64,000 bases of DNA from the NCBI GenBank assembly GCA_903913215.1, contig CAIWKE010000010.1, positions 1-64,000 on the forward strand, written 5' to 3'. Origin of the DNA: an uncultured Holophagaceae bacterium (GTDB lineage Bacteria; Acidobacteriota; Holophagae; Holophagales; Holophagaceae). A program made the translations under genes and the position numbers. Below are positions 1-9,116 of this stretch, piece by piece. The notes beneath the pieces are model-generated. The model was not told the DNA's origin, searched no databases, and worked only from the letters and a program-made list of their open reading frames with translations. Positions within the stretch are counted from its first letter, which is position 1. Every line of letters starts with the position of its first letter.

Positions 1-69
1 AACCTCGCGTGCGTCCAACACCTCGGCCCCCAGTTGTCTGGGATCCAGCGTCCTCCACTCCCTATCCAA
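1..69 (-). CDS. 5' end of a gene running off the left edge, possibly a transposase
   Basis: A minus-strand frame starts at a TTG (67-69) with a GGAGG ribosome-binding site 5 bases upstream (complement at 74-78) and stays open to the window edge, coding about 23 residues beginning MDREWRTLDPRQL. The product cannot be named from so little. The tandem repeats just upstream (88-135) resemble multiple end repeats of IS21-like elements, so a transposase is a reasonable guess. What is seen is the start and the ribosome-binding site; the transposase identity is inference. Confidence 0.4.
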   Translation of the reverse strand, partial: MDREWRTLDPRQLGAEVLDAREV

Positions 70-87
70 GCCGCCTCCTCGGCGACT

Positions 88-135
88 CAGGGGGTCAATA
101 GTTCTGTCGCCAGGGGGTCAGTTTTGGCTGTCGCC
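88..135. repeat. Two tandem 24-bp repeats, possible insertion-sequence end
   Basis: The block CAGGGGGTCA followed 7-8 bases later by TGTCGCC occurs twice in direct orientation (88-111 and 111-135, sharing one base). A reverse-complement relative (GGCGAC) sits at 81-86. Closely spaced end repeats of this kind, directly upstream of the first transposase gene, are typical of IS21-like insertion sequences. The outer end of the element would be near 135-140. Confidence 0.4.
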
Positions 136-224
136 CGATAATCACGGATGGGCCAAGGGTTTCCGCTGAGCCTTTGGCGTTCAAATCTGATCGTATTTCA
201 CAGCCAGTTTTCGAATTGATGAGC

Positions 225-347
225 CTACTCAGACAGGCCCATCTCCAAGAGGAATCGGTCTGAAAGTTCGTCCAGACATTGCAGTGTCCATTTGCTCGGA
301 CTTTGGCCCATTCTGGCCATGTCCTTGAGGTCCTTGTATACCGACAT
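225..347 (-). CDS. Small hypothetical ORF (40 aa), possibly a gene remnant
   Basis: ATG at 345-347 to TAG at 225-227 encodes 40 residues starting MSVYKDLKDMARMG and ending LLEMGLSE, with ordinary protein-like composition. The open frame reaches back to a stop about ten codons before the ATG, and no clear ribosome-binding site precedes it. It lies one frameshift away from the HTH-like fragment at 412-525, so both may be halves of one broken regulator or antitoxin-like gene. No family was recognised. Confidence 0.3.
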   Translation of the reverse strand: MSVYKDLKDMARMGQSPSKWTLQCLDELSDRFLLEMGLSE

Positions 348-354
348 CAGCGCC

Positions 355-378
355 CTGAAAACACGATCCTGTTTTCAG
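355..378. repeat. Perfect 9-bp hairpin upstream of the small ORF
   Basis: CTGAAAACA (355-363) and TGTTTTCAG (370-378) are exact inverted copies around a 6-base loop. It lies just upstream of the minus-strand start at 347, so it could be an operator of the (former) small gene. It has no following T tract, which argues against a terminator. Confidence 0.45.
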
Positions 379-411
379 ATCATCGCATTGCCCTCCCCCA
401 AAAGGGAGGCA

Positions 412-525
412 TCACGCTCTGACCGGTGGGGACTTCAAAACTACGCTTCCGGCAGCCCTACCCATGTCGGCCTTGGAAACGCCAGCCACCTGGGCGAGAT
501 TCATGGCCCAATGTGGTAGTTGGTG
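412..525 (-). pseudogene. Fragment with helix-turn-helix-like sequence
   Basis: The minus-strand frame reads LPHWAMNLAQVAGVSKADMG and then RAAG before a stop at 412-414. The stretch NLAQVAGVSKADMG has the spacing of a DNA-binding helix-turn-helix (NLA..AGVSKA). The frame opens right after a stop and is far too short for a regulator, so it is read as a remnant. It may join the 225-347 ORF through a frameshift. The HTH assignment is by eye only. Confidence 0.3.
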
Positions 526-727
526 AGGTTAAGGCAGCGGCCAAGCTTCCTTGCTGAGCCTACGCAGCGCCCCGCCAGTGCGCCGAAGGTCTGGCACGGC
601 CCCTTTTTCATTGAAACCTAATGTTCTCTATGAGACCCGTTTTACCTGTTACTTAAAGCAAGTTAGATTATATATAATTATTAATATAAATATTGTTATA
701 GTTATTAAAATGAACGATAATTGATAT

Positions 728-1852
728 TTAGTTTAAATCTATCCCCATTAATTCAACAAGATGATCAACAATTTGTTCAGCAAATGGAAGCAATTTAGCT
801 GTCTCCCATTGTTGATAGGCCTGAACAAGCTTGCTTCCTTTATGATTCACCAAGGAGTCAACAATATTAGGGTGAATCTCTAACATGACGCCATGTGATG
901 TGAATGTTTTACGAAATATGTGGGTTCCAACTGGCCCTTTGATCTTGGCGAGTGATATCAAAGAATCTACTGAATTACCAATATGATCCGTAGTTTCTGG
1001 GGTAACAAGATGAGGCAATAAACATTGCACTTGTTTCGGCAGTAAAATATACCTAGCGTGTTTGACCCATTTGGTGCCCTTTTTGATCTTTAGGGAACCA
1101 TTTTGAATCCATGCCGGATCCCATTTATGAAATATTCCTGCTCTTGATCCCGTCAACAAACAGAACATAACATTATATTTAAGTCGACTTTTGCTTTTTA
1201 TCCATGCTGCCCCAAAGGCCCTAAGTTCCTCATCACTCAGGAAGCGCTCCTTAACATCTGTAGCTTGATGCTTTCTACCGCTTACCCAATTTTTAGTCAT
1301 TGCATCCGGATATCTTATATCACACCACTTGTACAATACTGATAAGTGGCTTCTCAGATGATTAAAAGTAGTTTTACAGCCACGATTTAACAGGGGGTCT
1401 AAAATATCTCCGGCCCGAGCGGAATTAACTCGATCCAACCGCAGGTGTCCGATCTTGGGCTGGATATGTAGGTTCCACTGCTCCTCAAAGCTCGTTGCAT
1501 AGGCTTCGGACAGGTTGAACTCGCGAAAGTAGCTGCTTTTGAAACTGGGCCAAATCTCATCCAGGGTAGGAAGGGTGGACGGCCTCTCTTCAGGAAGCCG
1601 TGGATCTTCACCCCGCTTTAGTAGCCCAGCCAGCCGTGCCGCCTCAGCCTCAATCTGGCTCAGGTTCCACTGCCCGTAGGGGGCCATCGTGATCCAGCAA
1701 TCCTTCTTCTTGTATTGGCACCTCCAAATCCAGGATTTCGCCCCAGTAGGCAGGACCCGAAGGGAGACTCTTCGAACTCCTTGCAGCCCCACTGTGAGCG
1801 TTTTGGAAGGATCAGGAGGCAGTCCCTCCATCTGGCGCATAGTCATTTTCAC
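728..1852 (-). CDS. P4-type tyrosine recombinase / integrase
   Basis: The 374-residue protein has the integrase plan: an N-terminal DUF4102-like domain (about 15-90, with LPTGAKSWIWRCQYKK), a SAM-like core-binding domain (about 95-190) and a catalytic domain (about 200-365). Visible catalytic residues are Arg237 in LLTGSRAG, His311 and Arg314 in HIFRKTF, His337 in VNHKGS, and the probable nucleophile Tyr346 in VQAYQQW. It would catalyse site-specific insertion or excision of a mobile element. The gene is clearly AT-richer than its surroundings and has different codon use, so it was probably acquired. No tRNA or obvious attachment repeat lies beside it, and the body of the island must lie to the left of the window or be lost. 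The 132 bases between its start and acs are also AT-rich and probably hold its promoter. Confidence 0.88.
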   Translation of the reverse strand: MKMTMRQMEGLPPDPSKTLTVGLQGVRRVSLRVLPTGAKSWIWRCQYKKKDCWITMAPYGQWNLSQIEAEAARLAGLLKRGEDPRLPEERPSTLPTLDEIWPSFKSSYFREFNLSEAYATSFEEQWNLHIQPKIGHLRLDRVNSARAGDILDPLLNRGCKTTFNHLRSHLSVLYKWCDIRYPDAMTKNWVSGRKHQATDVKERFLSDEELRAFGAAWIKSKSRLKYNVMFCLLTGSRAGIFHKWDPAWIQNGSLKIKKGTKWVKHARYILLPKQVQCLLPHLVTPETTDHIGNSVDSLISLAKIKGPVGTHIFRKTFTSHGVMLEIHPNIVDSLVNHKGSKLVQAYQQWETAKLLPFAEQIVDHLVELMGIDLN

Positions 1853-1984
1853 AGAGCCACCCCTCGTGAGAGGATAGGCCTGTTACATCTATGCTACAAA
1901 CATTTTCTACACCAGGGTTACAAACCCCCGCTAGCACCAGACATTAGACCTACTTCAGAATTATGCTAAATGCTGATAATAGAG

Positions 1985-3916
<1,932 letters not shown>

Positions 3917-4040
3917 GAGGCGCTCCAGAGAACGGGGTGAGGTGGTTGGAATGAATTTGGGTTTGCAGGGAAGGTAGCACAGCCCGCCCCCCCGGGTCGA
4001 GGAACCATGTCAGGACGGCAATCAATCGAGTTAGGACCCC

Positions 4041-4670
4041 ATGGCCAAGTCCCGCAGCCCCTACGACCTCCACCCCAGCGTGGCCTACCTCCAGGCCATC
4101 CTCGCCAATTTCGCAGCTCGCACCGGCCTCAGTCCGGAAGCCTGGACCGCCTTGCTCATGGCCCAGGGCCCCGGCGAACCCACGGCGCGGCTGGCTTGGC
4201 TGAAGGCCCAGGGCCTCGGCACCCAACAGGCCCAGCTGGTGCTCAAGCGCCTCGCGCCGGCAGGCCCCGGAGCCTTTGATGACACCCCCGAAGGCTACCT
4301 GGCCGCTGCCCCCGGCTACGTGGACAGCCAATATGGCGGGACCAAGGCGGCCCTCCGTCCCCTCTTCGAGCAGGTGGTGCTGGCGGCCCGGGGCCTGGGC
4401 GTGGACGTGAAAGTCTGCCCCTGTCAGACCATGGTCCCCTTCTACCGGAACCACGTCTTCGCCGAAGTGAAGCCCTTCGCCAGCCGCCTGGACCTGGGCC
4501 TGGCCCTGGGCGATCCCGCTAACATAAAAGACCCCAAAGGCCTCCTCAAGGAGACCGGCGGCTTCACAAAGAAGGACCGCCTCACCCACAAGCTGGAGCT
4601 GCGCAGCGAAGCCGACCTGGGCTCCGCGCTCCCCTGGTTGCAGCGGGCCTATGAGGGGGATGGGAAGTAG
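4041..4670 (+). CDS. DUF4287/DUF5655 domain protein
   Basis: The 209-residue protein begins MAKSRSPYDLHPSVAYLQ and matches the DUF4287 N-terminal helical region (about 10-75), followed by a DUF5655-type domain (about 95-205) with KVCPCQTMVPFYRNHVFAEV and a C-terminal TKKDRLTHKLEL. No enzymatic role is established for the family. It is a single gene between the divergent acs gene and the convergent YbaK gene, with no signal peptide or membrane segment. Confidence 0.8.
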   Translation: MAKSRSPYDLHPSVAYLQAILANFAARTGLSPEAWTALLMAQGPGEPTARLAWLKAQGLGTQQAQLVLKRLAPAGPGAFDDTPEGYLAAAPGYVDSQYGGTKAALRPLFEQVVLAARGLGVDVKVCPCQTMVPFYRNHVFAEVKPFASRLDLGLALGDPANIKDPKGLLKETGGFTKKDRLTHKLELRSEADLGSALPWLQRAYEGDGK

Positions 4671-4706
4671 ATCATCTGCCGCAGGGGACCCAATGGAAAA
4701 GCACGG

Positions 4707-4783
4707 TGGCCAGAAAGAGCACAAAGGGCACAAGGCATGCTGATGAGCCCATTCCAACCTTGGCTTTGTGTTCTTTGTGGCCA
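4707..4783. repeat. Imperfect inverted repeat between convergent genes (CACAAAG type)
   Basis: The left arm (4707-4734, TGGCCAGAAAGAGCACAAAG) pairs with the right arm (4759-4783, containing CTTTGTGTTCTTTGTGGCCA) with a few mismatches. The arms have a short-period purine-rich pattern. It sits in the 3'-to-3' gap between the DUF5655 and YbaK genes. It is one of five long inverted repeats of related style located at gene ends in this window. Confidence 0.6.
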
Positions 4784-4852
4784 GTTCTTATGTTTTAAAT
4801 CTGTGTAAATCAATGAAATCTGTGGACCCCAATTTTCAGGTCCTTTGCGGCG

Positions 4853-5332
4853 TCAGGGGATCGCTACGTTCACGCGCTGCACGGTGAGCAGTTTGTCGAG
4901 GTCCCTGGGATCGAGCCCCACCAGGAAGCCCCGGCTGCCGCCGTTGATGAGGATGTGAACCAGGTCGAAGATCGTGGCCTCGACATGGACGGGCATGGCC
5001 TTCCGGGTGCCGAAGGGGCTAGTGCCGCCCACCTGGTAACCGCTGTGGCGCTGGGCCACCTCGGGCTTGCAGGGCTGCACGGTCTTGGCGCCAATCTGGC
5101 GCGCGAGTTCCTTGGTGCTGACCTCACGATCCCCGTGCATGAGCATGATGAAGGGCGCACCCGTCTCATCCTCCATGACCAGGGTCTTGATGACCGCATG
5201 CTCGTCCACGCCCAGCTCCCGGGCACTCACGGCCGTGCCCCCGTGCTCCTCGTAACGGTATAGGTGTTCCGTGAAGGAGACCCCCGCCTGCTTCAGTAGC
5301 CGAGTGGCATTGGTGGAGGGCGCCTTGGACAT
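4853..5332 (-). CDS. ybaK: YbaK/EbsC-type Cys-tRNA(Pro) deacylase
   Basis: This 159-residue YbaK-family protein hydrolyses cysteinyl-tRNA(Pro), removing a mischarging error of prolyl-tRNA synthetase. Family features are TNATRLLKQAGVSF at the N terminus, the central EDETGAPFIMLMHGDREVS with KTL upstream, and KPEVAQRHSGYQVGGTSPFG with the GGTSPFG loop. A longer open frame reaches 5419, but the extra 29 residues fall in the spacer beside the 5421-5491 hairpin and do not match the family, so the ATG at 5332 is chosen. A shorter TTG/GTG start is less likely. Confidence 0.88.
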   Translation of the reverse strand: MSKAPSTNATRLLKQAGVSFTEHLYRYEEHGGTAVSARELGVDEHAVIKTLVMEDETGAPFIMLMHGDREVSTKELARQIGAKTVQPCKPEVAQRHSGYQVGGTSPFGTRKAMPVHVEATIFDLVHILINGGSRGFLVGLDPRDLDKLLTVQRVNVAIP

Positions 5333-5420
5333 GGCTTCATCATCCCATACCCCACACCACCAGGGATTCGGCGATTCACCGCGAACCGTCAGCCGCTGAA
5401 TGCGCTGATAAAAAAACAAT

Positions 5421-5491
5421 TAACCGCAGAGGACGCAGAGGGCGCAGAGAGATCTGGTCTTTCTCTGCGCCCTCTGCGTCCTCTGCGGTTA
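5421..5491. repeat. Perfect 30-bp inverted repeat (GCAGAGGACGC type)
   Basis: Bases 5421-5450 and 5462-5491 are exact reverse complements, TAACCGCAGAGGACGCAGAG at the outer left, with an 11-base loop. It follows the 3' end of the NAT operon and precedes the YbaK gene, both on the minus strand. A diverged copy with a similar loop (CTGGTC) lies at 56659-56729. It could act as a transcript 3'-end stabiliser or terminator. Equally it could be a REP-like mobile repeat. Confidence 0.85.
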
Positions 5492-5525
5492 AACAATCCC
5501 CAAATGATGTTGCCCCCCACGCAGA

Positions 5526-6314
5526 TCAGTCTGCGAGCGCCCGGAACCTAGCCCCCTCAGGCACGTCGATGCCGAACTGCTCGCGCAGAATGGGGATGAC
5601 TTCCTCATGTCGCAGCTCGCGACCCTCCACTTGGTCGCCGTGCAGCTCGGCATAGGCGCGGTTGCGGAGGATGCGCCGCACGTCGGGGCCTGGCAGCTGG
5701 GCCGTGAGGGTCTTCAGGAACCGGGACTCCGGGTGGCTGCTGGTGTAGTGGTTGGCCACCTCGAAGTCGATGGGGAAGACCGGCTCCGGCTCCACGGCGT
5801 AGAGGTCCACCCAGGCCCCGTTCTGGAAGGACTGCAGCACCTGCTGGTGCCCCTCCGGCAGGAACCGATAGGGTCGAAGGAACTGCGGGTGGGCCTCACC
5901 GTCCAGGGGCAGCGGCTCCAGCAGGCCCTCACCGCCGAAGCCCACATCGCAGTGCCAGGTTTCCCCGCCCAGATCCACGCGCAGCACCATGTGGGTGCGC
6001 GGCAGCTGCTCCAGCGCCCCCAGGCGCACTCGGGCCTCACAGGTGGAGGTCTGGAAACCGAGCTGCCGTAGAACGGCGTTGAAGAGGGTGTTGTGCTCGA
6101 AACAATAGCCGCCCCGCCGCCGGGCCACCAGCTTGGCCTGGAGGGAGGCCAGGTCGAGACGGATGGGCAGGCCCATCTGGATATCCAGGTTCTCGAAGGG
6201 GATGTGGGTGGCGTGAGCAAAGTGGAGCGCCTTGAGGCCCGGGAGGTCCGCCGCAGGGGCAACGTCCAGGCCGATGCGGCGAAGGTAGGCTCCCAGGTCC
6301 AGCTCAGCGGACAT
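5526..6314 (-). CDS. nat: Arylamine N-acetyltransferase
   Basis: The 262-residue enzyme transfers acetyl (or a related acyl) from CoA to arylamines and hydrazines. The Cys-His-Asp triad is visible: Cys71 in RRGGYCFEHN, His108 in RTHMVL and Asp123 in CDVGFGG, at the positions usual for the family. IPFENLDI near the start is also characteristic. A longer frame (to 6410) adds 32 non-homologous residues, so the ATG at 6314 is used. It overlaps the end of the tautomerase gene by 11 bases, indicating co-transcription and probably coupled translation. Confidence 0.95.
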   Translation of the reverse strand: MSAELDLGAYLRRIGLDVAPAADLPGLKALHFAHATHIPFENLDIQMGLPIRLDLASLQAKLVARRRGGYCFEHNTLFNAVLRQLGFQTSTCEARVRLGALEQLPRTHMVLRVDLGGETWHCDVGFGGEGLLEPLPLDGEAHPQFLRPYRFLPEGHQQVLQSFQNGAWVDLYAVEPEPVFPIDFEVANHYTSSHPESRFLKTLTAQLPGPDVRRILRNRAYAELHGDQVEGRELRHEEVIPILREQFGIDVPEGARFRALAD

Positions 6315-6684
6315 ACTGCGCTTCGCCGTTGCCGAAGGACCAGTCCGGGAGATCGTTCTCAAGCAGGCAGATGAGCACGTCCTCGGGGCGCAGACCGGGG
6401 CTGGCCGCAAGGTTCTCCACGATGCGGCGGTAGAGGGCCTGCTTCATCTCCACCGTGCGGCCCTTCCGCAGGGTGATCTGGATGGCCACCCAGTCCTGGG
6501 AGCGCTCGATGCCCAGGTAGTGGGCGTCGAAGATGCGCCCGCTGCCGTGCTCCGCGAGGAGGTGGAAGCGGTCTTCCGCAGGTACGTTCACCGTGGCGGC
6601 CATGGCTTCCTGCACGCCGTCCGACAGGGCCTGCTGGTACTCCGGGCTGACCCCGGAGCGGTGGGAGATGCGGACGAGGGGCAT
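6304..6684 (-). CDS. Tautomerase family protein
   Basis: This 126-residue protein begins MPLVRIS, giving the N-terminal proline that serves as the general base in the tautomerase (4-oxalocrotonate tautomerase) superfamily. The length and internal sequence (VPAEDRFHLLAEH, ITLRKGRTVEMKQALY) fit the longer, two-unit tautomerase branch. The natural substrate is unknown. It lies between a DinB gene and nat in a tight minus-strand run, so it may work on the same class of aromatic or electrophilic compounds. Confidence 0.85.
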   Translation of the reverse strand: MPLVRISHRSGVSPEYQQALSDGVQEAMAATVNVPAEDRFHLLAEHGSGRIFDAHYLGIERSQDWVAIQITLRKGRTVEMKQALYRRIVENLAASPGLRPEDVLICLLENDLPDWSFGNGEAQYVR

Positions 6685-6707
6685 GGGGACTCCGTGTGGA
6701 ATGGGAA

Positions 6708-7199
6708 TTATGGCCGGGCCCTCTTCCAGGCCGCCAGATTACGCCGGATCTGCGCGGCGTGGACCTCCAGGTGCTCACCATAGCTGCGCAGCCAGTCGTC
6801 GGTGCCGTAGGGGCCGCTGTGGCTGTGGCGGCCCACGCGGCCCCAGGCGCTGTCAGGCACGCGCTCCAGGGTGGCCAGCGTGTGCGCTCGCACCACCTCC
6901 ACCAAGTGCAGGGCCAATTCGGGATCGGTGGCCTGATAGTCGAAGCGCTGGGCCCAGACGTTCTCGTCGTAGCCCACGATGAGGGGCTCCGGCTCCGCCA
7001 GCAGGAGGCGGATGCGGGTGGCCGCGTAGGTCTCGGAGTCCGCACAGTGGACAACCACCTCGTGGGCACTCCACTTGCCCTCGCCGGGCCGCCAGCTGCG
7101 CGCCTCCGCAGGCAGCTCCGCCCAGGCCTGGCGCAGCAGGGACGGGCCCGAACGGTAGCGCTCTAGGTAGGTGGCTCGTGTGGCAGCATCGAAGGGCAT
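6708..7199 (-). CDS. DinB family protein
   Basis: This 163-residue four-helix DinB-type protein has the family's metal-site histidines in plausible places: HEVVVHCADSE, HLVEVVRAHT and HLEVHAAQIRRNL. DinB proteins are metal-binding thiol-dependent enzymes or stress proteins, and the exact role here is unknown. The frame extends to 7274, but the ATG at 7199 has a GAGGTG site 8 bases upstream and starts where the family starts (MPFDAATRATYLERY). It heads the DinB-tautomerase-nat run and is divergent from the GGT gene. Confidence 0.85.
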   Translation of the reverse strand: MPFDAATRATYLERYRSGPSLLRQAWAELPAEARSWRPGEGKWSAHEVVVHCADSETYAATRIRLLLAEPEPLIVGYDENVWAQRFDYQATDPELALHLVEVVRAHTLATLERVPDSAWGRVGRHSHSGPYGTDDWLRSYGEHLEVHAAQIRRNLAAWKRARP

Positions 7200-7294
7200 G
7201 GGACACCTCGACCCCAGCATGGATCCTTGGCGGGAAATTTGAAGCCTCAGCATGTGATGCAATCGTGCTTTCATGGATCCCGTTCGGAGGTTCC

Positions 7295-8992
7295 ATGCGC
7301 CTTGGTCTGGTCTGCCTCACCCTCGGCCTCGCGGCCCTCGCCCTGCAGGGCGGGGACCGGGTCACGGGCCGCGCCTTCGCCACCCGCTCGGAAGTGGGCG
7401 CCCAGCACGGCATGGCCTGCACCAGCCAGGCCCTGGTCACCCAGATCGCCTTGGACATCCTGAAGCAGGGCGGCTCAGCCGTGGATGCAGCCATCGCTGC
7501 AGACGCGGCCCTGGGCCTCATAGAACCCACGGGCAGCGGCATGGGCGGGGATCTCTACGCCATGGTCTGGGATGCCAAAAGCCAGAAGCTGCATGGCCTC
7601 AATGCCAGCGGCCGCTCGCCAAAATCGCTCCGCCTGGAGCACTTCCAGAAGCTGGGTCTGAAGCACATCCCCGCCCTGGGCCCGCTACCTGTCAGCGTGC
7701 CCGGCTGCGTGGACGGCTGGTTCGCGCTGCACAGCAAGTTCGGCAAGCTGCCCATGAGCCAGATCCTGGCTCCGGCCATCCGCTACGCCCGGGAGGGCTT
7801 CCCCGTGAGCGAGCTGGTGGCCTACTACTGGGACCGCAGCGTGCCGGCCCTGGGCAAGTTCCCGGGCTTCCTGGAAACCTACACCGTGGACGGCAAGCGG
7901 GCGCCCCGCAGCGGCGAGGTCTTCCGCAACCCACGCCTCGCGAAGACCCTGGAGCAGGTGGCCCAGGGCGGCCGGGACGCCTTCTACAATGGCGACATCG
8001 CCCGCCGCATCGATGCCTACATGAAAGCCCAGGGCGGCTTCCTCAGCTACGAGGACCTGGCCACCCACCGCTCTACCTGGGTGGAGCCCGTCAGTGTGAA
8101 CTACCGGGGTTACGACGTCTGGGAGCTGCCTCCCAATGGCCAGGGCATCGCCGCCCTGCAGATGCTGAACATCCTCGAGGGCTATGATTTCTCGAAGGCC
8201 CCCTTCGGCAGCCCCCAGCATGTGCACCTCTTCACCGAGGCCAAGAAGCTGGCCTTCGAGGACCGGGCCAAGTTCTACGCGGACGCAGAGTTCATGAAGG
8301 TGCCCCTGGCCTGGCTGCTCTCCAAGGAATACGCGGCCCAGCGGCGGGCCCTCATCAACGAGCAGCGCGCTTCTCGGCGCTTGGAGGCGGGGCACCCGCC
8401 CCTGAAGGAGGGCGACACCATCTACCTCACCACGGCCGATGCCGAAGGCAACATGGTGAGCCTCATCCAGAGCAACTACCGGGGCATGGGCAGCGGTATG
8501 ACCCCGGGCGACCTGGGCTTCTGCCTCCAGGACCGGGGCGAGCTGTTCAACCTGCAGGAGGGCAACGCCAACACCTACGCCCCCGGCAAGCGCCCTTTCC
8601 ACACCATCATCCCGGGCTTCATCACCAAGGGCGGCGAGCCCTTCCTCAGCTACGGGGTCATGGGTGGCGAATTCCAGCCCATCGGCCACGCCCAGATCGT
8701 CATGGACCTTGTGGACTTCGGCATGAACGCCCAGGAGGCAGGAGATGCCCCCCGCATGAGCCACGACGGCTCACCGGAACCCACGGGTGAACCCGGCAAG
8801 CTGCCGGGGACCATCCAGCTGGAGAGCGGCTTCCCCTATGAGACCGTGCGAGAGCTGATGAACCGCGGCCACGGAGTGGCCTGGATGTTGGGGGGCTACG
8901 GCGGCTACCAGGCCATCCGCTGGGATCCCAAACAGAAAGTCTTCTTCGGGGCCTCAGAGTCCCGCAAGGACGGCCAGGCGGCAGGGTTCTAG
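7295..8992 (+). CDS. ggt: Gamma-glutamyltransferase family protein
   Basis: The 565-residue precursor starts with a signal peptide (MRLGLVCLTLGLAALALQGG) and is probably periplasmic. It shows the family's large-subunit sequence (ILKQGGSAVDAAIAADAALG, GSGMGGDLYAMVWD) and a candidate autoprocessing threonine, Thr375 in GDTIYLTTADAEGN, which aligns with the cleavage Thr that becomes the nucleophile. The usual TTH/TTHF motif is replaced by DTIYLTT, so activity on glutathione is not assured. Related GGT-fold hydrolases such as cephalosporin acylases are possible. CGGAGG lies 4 bases before the ATG, which is why the longer frame from 7178 is rejected. Confidence 0.9.
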   Translation: MRLGLVCLTLGLAALALQGGDRVTGRAFATRSEVGAQHGMACTSQALVTQIALDILKQGGSAVDAAIAADAALGLIEPTGSGMGGDLYAMVWDAKSQKLHGLNASGRSPKSLRLEHFQKLGLKHIPALGPLPVSVPGCVDGWFALHSKFGKLPMSQILAPAIRYAREGFPVSELVAYYWDRSVPALGKFPGFLETYTVDGKRAPRSGEVFRNPRLAKTLEQVAQGGRDAFYNGDIARRIDAYMKAQGGFLSYEDLATHRSTWVEPVSVNYRGYDVWELPPNGQGIAALQMLNILEGYDFSKAPFGSPQHVHLFTEAKKLAFEDRAKFYADAEFMKVPLAWLLSKEYAAQRRALINEQRASRRLEAGHPPLKEGDTIYLTTADAEGNMVSLIQSNYRGMGSGMTPGDLGFCLQDRGELFNLQEGNANTYAPGKRPFHTIIPGFITKGGEPFLSYGVMGGEFQPIGHAQIVMDLVDFGMNAQEAGDAPRMSHDGSPEPTGEPGKLPGTIQLESGFPYETVRELMNRGHGVAWMLGGYGGYQAIRWDPKQKVFFGASESRKDGQAAGF

Positions 8993-9116
8993 CAATTTGT
9001 GACCAGCGCACACCGGATTCCAAGCACCCTGGAAGCTGCCAAATCCCCGGGACCTCTGTGCTCACACGCTTCACCCAGCGCCATCCGGCCTCGGCTTCCC
9101 CTTGTCGGTGGAGCCG

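Larger units (their letters stand above)
136..727. other. Decayed, AT-enriched spacer without an intact gene of normal size
   Basis: This stretch between the IS-like end and the integrase holds only fragments: a 40-codon minus-strand ORF (225-347), a perfect hairpin (355-378) and an HTH-like fragment (412-525). Nothing recognisable was found in 526-639. From about 650 to 727 the sequence is almost pure A+T, a sharp contrast to the rest of the window, and includes runs such as ATATATAATTATTAATAT. This fits foreign or decaying DNA next to an integrase. Confidence 0.6.
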
